Position numbers and translations under genes: made by a program. Below the pieces are notes generated by a model. That model was not told the DNA's origin. It did no database searches and saw only the letters and a program-made list of their open reading frames with translations. Positions 24,661 through 29,167 of a DNA stretch of 29,167 bases are shown piece after piece (position 1 is the first letter of the stretch; each line of letters opens with the position of its first letter). Source of the DNA: Sphingomonas sp. (GTDB taxonomy: Bacteria; Pseudomonadota; Alphaproteobacteria; Sphingomonadales; Sphingomonadaceae); NCBI GenBank assembly GCA_025981625.1, contig JAICXF010000019.1, positions 1 to 29,167 on the forward strand. Reading direction: 5' to 3'.

Positions 24661-26057
24661 ATGCGGAGCCTCAGGCCAAGCTGGAAGACGGTTTGCGGCT
24701 GGAAGGGATCGAGGCCGAGGCTTGCCCTCACGCCGCGCCGGCTGCGAACGTTGAACGCCTCGGCAAATCCGGTGAGAGCGTCACTGATGTTGTAGCGAAG
24801 AGCGACGGTGGTCGACCAACCATGCTCGCTTTCGAGGGGTGACATTTCGCTCCCCATCTCGTGCGTGCGAAACGCCTCTATACGGCCGGTGATCGCCGTC
24901 TTGGGCGTCACCGTTTGTGTCACGGAAACATAGGCCGAGCTGAAATGCGTATGGACCCAGCGCACGCCGTTCTTCTTGAACCCCATGATCGTCGAACCGG
25001 TCATCCCCTGCGCGAGCAGGCGCGTCTTGGGGCCGAGGTCGGCGTTGACTCCGAGGTTGAGGAAGCGCGTCCGCCAGCCCCATTGCCCGGCTGGAGTGAA
25101 GGCCTGCGGATCGCCGCGATTGTCGTAGTAGAAAAGCGCTACCCCGAACGGCGCCGGTGGTCGCCATTCGAGCCGGCCGTAGAAGCCCGGCCGATGATCG
25201 ATCTCGATGAACGATTTCGTCTCGTGCTGCTGAAGAAGGGTGATGAAGGGATTGAGCGGCGGCAACGGGAAATGCCCGAACACGGTCGCCTTCTCGTTAT
25301 GCAGCGCCCAGCCGCGGAACGAGAGCAAGGTTCCCGCGGTGTCATCAAAGCCGAACACCGATCCGGTCAGTGACACCATGCCGTTGCCGACCGAAGTGCG
25401 GACGGTGCCTTCGAGGCCCAGCACCTTCACTTCCTCGCCAACCCAGGCGTTGATCGCCGACGGGGTCAGCGTGTTGACGGTGCTCCACGCGCCGCCGGTC
25501 GTGTGCTCGAGCGAGATCTCGGGCCACATGATGCCGGCACGCACCACAACGCCGACGGGCCCTTTTTGTGGTGGAAGGAAGCTGACGAAGGCTTCCAGTA
25601 GATCGAACGCATTTTCCTGGTGCCGCTGCCAGGCGCCCGAGACATTCGCGCTCAGCGAGTTGCTAAAACGCGGAGTCCAGATGAGATCTGCCTCCTGGGC
25701 GACGGGCGTCAATTTGTAATCGCCGTTCGCTGTGCCCTGGAACGACGTTTTGCCGAGGCCCCGGTTGGCCCACGACCGCTCGCCATTCGCAACGGCAATA
25801 CGGCCGTCCAGCAGGACAGTGATCACATTCTTCGAGAGGATGTCGGTTCCGGAGTGGGAAGAGGTATCCGGCGTCGATGTAGAGGCTCCGGCCGGAGGCT
25901 GCTGTTGAGTAGCGGTCGGCTGAGCGCTCCCGTCGGTGGCCTTTGGCGCAGCAACGGGCCCAGACTGCGGTTGCGGCGCCGCCGCATCGGCCTGAGCCAA
26001 GGCAGGAGTGCCCGCCGCCAGCCAGCATAATGGCGCCAGCCCAAGAGCGAGCTTCAT
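24657..26057 (-). CDS. Outer-membrane beta-barrel protein of the export operon
   Basis: A 466-residue secreted protein. The signal peptide ends ALA-QA (cleavage after residue 21), followed by a Pro/Ala/Gln/Thr-rich linker to about residue 70. The rest is a series of alternating amphipathic strands with aromatic girdles (for example ITVLLDGRIAVANGE, LSANVSGAWQRHQE, GVALFYYDNRG, STTVALRYNISDALTGFAEAF) and ends in FQLGLRLRI, a barrel-like final strand. I do not recognise an enzyme motif. Similar barrels are commonly encoded beside Wza/Wzc in sphingomonad and related exopolysaccharide clusters, where they are thought to complete the outer-membrane exit. ATG 26057 overlaps the amidohydrolase stop as ATGA, so it belongs to the same transcript. 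Confidence 0.85.
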   Translation of the reverse strand: MKLALGLAPLCWLAAGTPALAQADAAAPQPQSGPVAAPKATDGSAQPTATQQQPPAGASTSTPDTSSHSGTDILSKNVITVLLDGRIAVANGERSWANRGLGKTSFQGTANGDYKLTPVAQEADLIWTPRFSNSLSANVSGAWQRHQENAFDLLEAFVSFLPPQKGPVGVVVRAGIMWPEISLEHTTGGAWSTVNTLTPSAINAWVGEEVKVLGLEGTVRTSVGNGMVSLTGSVFGFDDTAGTLLSFRGWALHNEKATVFGHFPLPPLNPFITLLQQHETKSFIEIDHRPGFYGRLEWRPPAPFGVALFYYDNRGDPQAFTPAGQWGWRTRFLNLGVNADLGPKTRLLAQGMTGSTIMGFKKNGVRWVHTHFSSAYVSVTQTVTPKTAITGRIEAFRTHEMGSEMSPLESEHGWSTTVALRYNISDALTGFAEAFNVRSRRGVRASLGLDPFQPQTVFQLGLRLRI

Positions 26058-27094
26058 GTGGCGTACCTCCCTTGTTGATTGATCCAGCGGACGACCGGTC
26101 CGATGCGCATCCTCGTCCCGGCAGCCGAAAGTGCGCCGAGATGAGGGGCTATGTCGGCGCTTGCTACGCGTGGCAGGCCGCCGACCATCGTCAGCGCCAC
26201 ATCGCTCGCCGACGCGGTCGAAAGCGGCGCATCGAGCAGGATCAGGTCGGCGGCGCTGCCCGGCTCGAGCGAAGGTTGGGGCAAGCCGAGGCGCGCGGCG
26301 GGGGTGCGTCCCACGGCATCTTCCAGCCGACTGTCATCGATGAGCCGGGTAACGCTCGCGGCGCGAAAATCATCGAGGAGATCGCCGTCGGCAGTAAGCG
26401 TCGAGTCGCTGCCGAGGAGCAGATCGCAGCCGCTGTCGAGCAGCTCTTTGCTGGCAGTCCGTCCAAGCAGGAAATTGTTCGATGTCGGGCACCAGGTCAG
26501 CGCCGCGCCCGATCGCCAGAACTGTTCGACGTCGCCTGGCAAGACGCCCACTCCATGGACTGCGATCAGCCGTTCGTTGAGCAATCCGCGTGTTGCGAGC
26601 TCGGCCACTTCTCCCGCAGCGACTTCGTCGACCCCCTCGGCGACGTGGAGGCACAGGGGCCTGCTTGAATCATGATCGAGGCGCTGCTCCATTCCCAGCG
26701 AGTCTGCCGATGGGACCCGCGCGACGCGGACCGGAAAGCCACGCTCGAAGTCCTTTTCCCATGCGTCATGGTGAACGACCGTCGTCACACCCGCGAACAG
26801 GTTTTTCCATGCGCCGGCGAGCAGTGCCGAGCGACGCGGTAGCCGCCGACCGGCGGCGATCCGGCGTGCGAAGCGCAGCTGTATGTCCTCAGCCCAGCGG
26901 TAGGCATTCGCATACGGGCCCGCTCCGAGCCGGCCATAATGGTTGCGGTGAAGATGATCGTGGGCGTTGATCAGGCCGGGCCTGACCTCGGACCGCGGAC
27001 GATCAATCACGACGTCAAAGCGCCCGCCCTCGCCCACGATCAGGGCGTTTTCAATCGCAACGCTTCGATTGCGCGCATTGATCAGAATGCGCAT
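26054..27094 (-). CDS. Metal-dependent amidohydrolase (deaminase/chlorohydrolase-like)
   Basis: A 346-residue amidohydrolase-superfamily enzyme with an intact metal site. HxH is H45-D46-H47 in LINAHDHLHRN, followed by a histidine pair in VVHHD (108-109), LHVAEG (H150, E153), AVHGVG (H180) and LGSDSTLTADGDLLDD with D230. This set matches the mononuclear-zinc group containing guanine deaminase, SAH deaminase and TrzN-like chlorohydrolases. The N-terminal beta-sandwich part is short. No signal peptide, so cytoplasmic. ATG 27094 lies 2 bases after the stop of an upstream methyltransferase, and its stop overlaps the start of the barrel protein. Its place in an export operon is unexplained: it could act on a nucleotide sugar, an amide on the glycan precursor, or a small molecule. 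Confidence 0.9.
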   Translation of the reverse strand: MRILINARNRSVAIENALIVGEGGRFDVVIDRPRSEVRPGLINAHDHLHRNHYGRLGAGPYANAYRWAEDIQLRFARRIAAGRRLPRRSALLAGAWKNLFAGVTTVVHHDAWEKDFERGFPVRVARVPSADSLGMEQRLDHDSSRPLCLHVAEGVDEVAAGEVAELATRGLLNERLIAVHGVGVLPGDVEQFWRSGAALTWCPTSNNFLLGRTASKELLDSGCDLLLGSDSTLTADGDLLDDFRAASVTRLIDDSRLEDAVGRTPAARLGLPQPSLEPGSAADLILLDAPLSTASASDVALTMVGGLPRVASADIAPHLGALSAAGTRMRIGPVVRWINQQGRYAT

Positions 27095-27096
27095 TG

Positions 27097-27762
27097 TCAG
27101 CGCACCTTCCGGAATGCGAGCGCGAGCACGACCGGCAATCCCCGTTCGGCGGGGTACGCGTCGAGGCGTCCTGCGCGCTCGTAGAAGGTGCGCACCTCGT
27201 CCCCGATCTTCGCTTCACGTGTTTCCGCATGCGCGAGACCAACTGCGCGCGCCGCGTGAATTTGGGTTTGTGCGCGGTGCACGTGATGCTCGAGTTCAAT
27301 GCGCTCATCAGCGAATCGAAACGTGCGGCGGTGTCCGGCTTCGTAAGCCGCCGGATGGAAGTCGCTGACGATGACCGCGCCGCCAAAATCGGTAACGCGG
27401 GCGAGCTCGCTGTAAGCGCGCTCGACCCTCGGCAGGTGGCCTACGACGAGACGGCACCAGACGACATCGAAGGACCTGTCATCGAAGGGCATTTCGCAGA
27501 CATCGCCACGGACGAGGTCGACGCCGGCAATCTGGCCGCCCGCTGCCAACATCTCAGCGCTTTGATCGAGCCCGGTGGCGCTAGCTGCGTCAGTGGCGCG
27601 CAGCCGTCGACCGGTGCCGCAACCCGCGTCGAGCAGCCGCAAACCCGGGAGCGGCGGAGTCATGCCTTGAACGAGCTTGTTTTCGAGAAAGCTGATCGCC
27701 GTCTCGTCCGAGTAGGTCGGCGCCCAGAGACGATAGCCCTCGTTCGCCGGGAGCGCTCTCAT
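27097..27762 (-). CDS. Class I SAM-dependent methyltransferase (C)
   Basis: A 221-residue methyltransferase of the BioC/UbiE-like type. A leading EGYRLWAPTYSDE (8-20) is the family's WA..Y segment. Motif I is LLDAGCGTGRRL (43-54), then ATGLDQSAEML, VRGDVCEMPFDDRSFDVVWCRLVVGHL and FGGAVIVSDFHPAAYE. I prefer ATG 27762 with AAGGG about 12 bases upstream; ATG 27774, four codons earlier, has that same AAGGG touching it. Longer upstream readings add a basic, featureless leader. It heads the minus-strand operon that runs on through the amidohydrolase, barrel protein, Wza, Wzc and the repeat protein. Substrate unknown; methylation of a sugar in the polymer, or of a precursor shared with the amidohydrolase, is possible. 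Confidence 0.85.
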   Translation of the reverse strand: MRALPANEGYRLWAPTYSDETAISFLENKLVQGMTPPLPGLRLLDAGCGTGRRLRATDAASATGLDQSAEMLAAGGQIAGVDLVRGDVCEMPFDDRSFDVVWCRLVVGHLPRVERAYSELARVTDFGGAVIVSDFHPAAYEAGHRRTFRFADERIELEHHVHRAQTQIHAARAVGLAHAETREAKIGDEVRTFYERAGRLDAYPAERGLPVVLALAFRKVR

Positions 27763-27977
27763 CGACCCACACATCCCTTGAGAAAGCGATAGCGATTGAG
27801 ATGCACGCGACGCCCCCGAATGACTGGTTCGTCTGTGCCGACGGGCATCTTGCGGGTTCAAACTACGGGGTCGGCAGCGGCCGATATAAATTCAAGGCAG
27901 CTCATTGAACCCGTGTCGCGGCAGGCGGAACGAACCTTGATGTTCGACTGGTCGGACCGGAGTGAAAGGGGAATTCG
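27763..27977. promoter_or_regulatory. Divergent intergenic region with a 9-bp inverted repeat
   Basis: The 215 bases between the export operon (minus) and the small-protein gene (plus) form the largest gap in the window. A perfect 9-base inverted repeat, CGGGTTCAA at 27853-27861 and TTGAACCCG at 27905-27913, brackets the AT-rich GATATAAATTC at 27883-27893. Reading leftward, TATATC (27888-27883) lies 17 bases after GGTTCA (27911-27906), a possible but weak promoter for the export operon. AAGGGG at 27965-27970 serves the plus-strand gene. The repeat may be an operator controlling both directions. Confidence 0.45.
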
Positions 27978-28271
27978 ATGCGCCTGAACAAAATGATTGC
28001 CGCCGCCACCATTCCCGCGATGGTTGCCTCGCCGGCCGTCGCGGCAAATCCTGCCGCCAGCCTGTCGCTGCGCGGCGATTCTTCGGAAGCGACGGGTCAC
28101 TCGGAAACGTCGTCCGCCGCTGCGGCGGAAGCGGCCCAGTCCGACGCCGCCTATGCAGCGGGCAGCGGGTTGTCGACGCCTCTGATCGTCGGCGGCATCG
28201 TGCTGCTGGTCGTGATCGGAGCCGTCGCGCTGGGCAGTGGCCATCACGGAAGCCGCGCCGCAAGCGCTTGA
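27978..28271 (+). CDS. Small secreted or membrane-tethered Ser/Ala-rich protein
   Basis: A 97-residue protein. Residues 1-23 form a signal peptide ending AVA-AN. A Ser/Ala/Glu-rich, probably disordered stretch follows (about 25-65), then a strongly hydrophobic helix IVGGIVLLVVIGAVAL (70-85) and a short tail SGHHGSRAASA. A good AAGGGG lies 7 bases before the ATG. I do not recognise a family. The layout (signal, low-complexity spacer, C-terminal helix, short tail) recalls sorting-signal proteins, but no PEP, LPXTG or GlyGly box is present. It lies at the head of a plus-strand unit with an O-antigen-ligase-like gene, so a link to surface-polymer display is possible but unproven. Confidence 0.7.
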   Translation: MRLNKMIAAATIPAMVASPAVAANPAASLSLRGDSSEATGHSETSSAAAAEAAQSDAAYAAGSGLSTPLIVGGIVLLVVIGAVALGSGHHGSRAASA

Positions 28272-28311
28272 TCGATCACCGCTGAGCAGCGGTAGATCGT
28301 AACATCGTTTT
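28271..28311 (+). terminator. Hairpin after the small-protein gene (possible weak terminator or attenuator)
   Basis: Directly after the stop codon is a near-perfect stem: CGATC-ACCGCT (28273-28283), loop GAGC (28284-28287), AGCGGT-A-GATCG (28288-28299) with a single bulged A. A T-rich stretch TCGTTTT (28305-28311) follows but is offset from the stem by about 5 bases, so intrinsic termination would be weak. It lies before the GTG of the next gene and could reduce read-through. Confidence 0.4.
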
Positions 28312-28323
28312 GGGGGTGCATTA

Positions 28324-29167
28324 GTGGGTGCGCAACCGCTGCGCGGCCTTCGCGGCCAATATTATCTCGCGCTCGGCTGTGGCTTCGTCGTTCTCCTGGC
28401 CGCGCTCGGTGGGGCATCGCGGGCGGACGAGCTTCAGCAATCGCTGATTCGCCTGATCGCCATATTGGTGATTGCCGCGGCCTTGTGGCCCCTCCAATTC
28501 CGCGCCTTCCGCGACGCGCGGGCGCCGGTCGCGGGCCTCGCCCTTGTTTACCTGTTGCTCCTTGGACAGCTCATTCCGCTACCGCCCGACGCTTGGGCGC
28601 GACTGCCTGGTCATGGAGTGTACGCCGCCGTCGCGGAGCAAGCGCACAGCCGGGGATGGCGGCCGTGGTCGCTCAGTCCGGACCTCACGCTTAACGCACT
28701 CGCCGCGCTGCTTCCGGCCACGGCGGCGGGACTGGTGACGCTTGCACTAGACTTCCGGGAACGACTGCTCCTCGCGCGACTGGTGGTTGCAGTCGCGTGC
28801 GTCAGCGCCGTTCTCGGGCTGCTCCAGTTCGCCGCTGGAGAGTCGGCACTGCACCTGTTCCGAACCACCAGCGATAATTCCGCAGTCGGCCTGTTCGCCA
28901 ACCGGAACCACCAGGCCGCGCTAATGGCATGCGCGCTACCGCTCCTAGCTGCAGCCACCTCAATCGAGCCGCGCCACCGATCAGGCAACGAGCGGCGGAC
29001 CATGAGTCTCGCGGCCGTCATAGGAGCGGTCCTGCTCATGGGCTTGGCGTCCACGGGATCGCGCATGGGCATCCTGCTGGGCGTGGTAGGGATCGCCTGC
29101 GCTACAACGATCGCGCTGCTCACCGTCGTCCGGTCTTCAACAGGAGTCGGAACTCGATGGTGGCTCG
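28324..29167 (+). CDS. O-antigen ligase-like (Wzy_C family) membrane protein, partial
   Basis: The 281 codons visible before the right edge encode repeated hydrophobic helices (for example YYLALGCGFVVLLAALGG, LIRLIAILVIAAALW, LLLARLVVAVACVSAVLGLL, LAAVIGAVLLMGLAS) and the segment VGLFANRNHQAALMA, which is characteristic of O-antigen ligase/Wzy_C-type proteins. The family either joins a polymer to an acceptor or polymerises. A GTG at 28324 follows GGGGG (28312-28316) by 8 bases and is the best start. The gene is open at the window end, so its C-terminal half and length cannot be judged. Because a Wzy-like gene is already at 13717, this one may act in attachment or in a second assembly step. 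Confidence 0.82.
   Translation, partial: MGAQPLRGLRGQYYLALGCGFVVLLAALGGASRADELQQSLIRLIAILVIAAALWPLQFRAFRDARAPVAGLALVYLLLLGQLIPLPPDAWARLPGHGVYAAVAEQAHSRGWRPWSLSPDLTLNALAALLPATAAGLVTLALDFRERLLLARLVVAVACVSAVLGLLQFAAGESALHLFRTTSDNSAVGLFANRNHQAALMACALPLLAAATSIEPRHRSGNERRTMSLAAVIGAVLLMGLASTGSRMGILLGVVGIACATTIALLTVVRSSTGVGTRWWL

Noticed and set aside
1..29167. Mobile elements, tRNA-linked integration sites or CRISPR arrays
   Set aside because: I looked for transposase or integrase motifs, direct repeats at cassette borders and regularly spaced repeats and found none; cassette-style gain is suggested only by the layout.

Overview
This is a GC-rich stretch packed with genes for making and exporting a surface or extracellular polysaccharide. 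It reads as an alphaproteobacterium, most likely a sphingomonad: codons end mostly in G/C, the Wzc is a GumC-type fused kinase, and a signal-peptide beta-barrel protein is coupled to a Wza-like lipoprotein. The genus is inferred from general gene style, not from a marker gene. I see no rRNA, tRNA, insertion sequence or CRISPR.

Layout, left to right. (1) 3377 down to the left edge, minus strand: a B12-type radical SAM enzyme, two SAM methyltransferases and a second B12-type radical SAM enzyme (cut by the edge), each joined to the next by a 4-base overlap or a 1-base gap. (2) 3471-4337, plus: a lone HPr-kinase-like P-loop protein. (3) 7883 down to 4312, minus: a membrane FlaA1/CapD-type UDP-sugar 4,6-dehydratase and a glycosyltransferase-like protein. 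(4) 8048-12636, plus: capE-capF-capG, a complete route from UDP-GlcNAc to UDP-N-acetyl-L-fucosamine, then a GT4 glycosyltransferase. (5) 16322 down to 12434, minus: a WbuB-like GT4 enzyme, a Wzy-like polymerase and a Wzx-like flippase. (6) 16426-20632, plus: a DegT aminotransferase, a two-gene transketolase, a PglC-type phosphoglycosyl transferase and a GNAT-like protein. (7) 27762 down to 20545, minus: a methyltransferase, an amidohydrolase, an outer-membrane beta-barrel protein, Wza-like lipoprotein, Wzc-like kinase/co-polymerase and a membrane-anchored repeat protein. (8) 27978 to the right edge, plus: a small secreted or membrane protein and a partial O-antigen-ligase-like gene.

How they fit together (inference): nucleotide sugars are made by the dehydratases, CapEFG, the aminotransferase/transketolase and the GNAT. 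The phosphoglycosyl transferase loads the first sugar on undecaprenyl phosphate and the GTs extend the repeat unit. Wzx flips it, Wzy polymerises it, and Wzc, Wza and the barrel protein control length and export. The methyltransferases and radical SAM enzymes may decorate the glycan or a linked metabolite.

The most unusual parts are the aminotransferase/split-transketolase set (a possible unknown sugar), the radical SAM/methyltransferase cassette beside an orphan HprK-like kinase, an amidohydrolase wired into the export operon, and seven strand switches in which every convergent pair overlaps.
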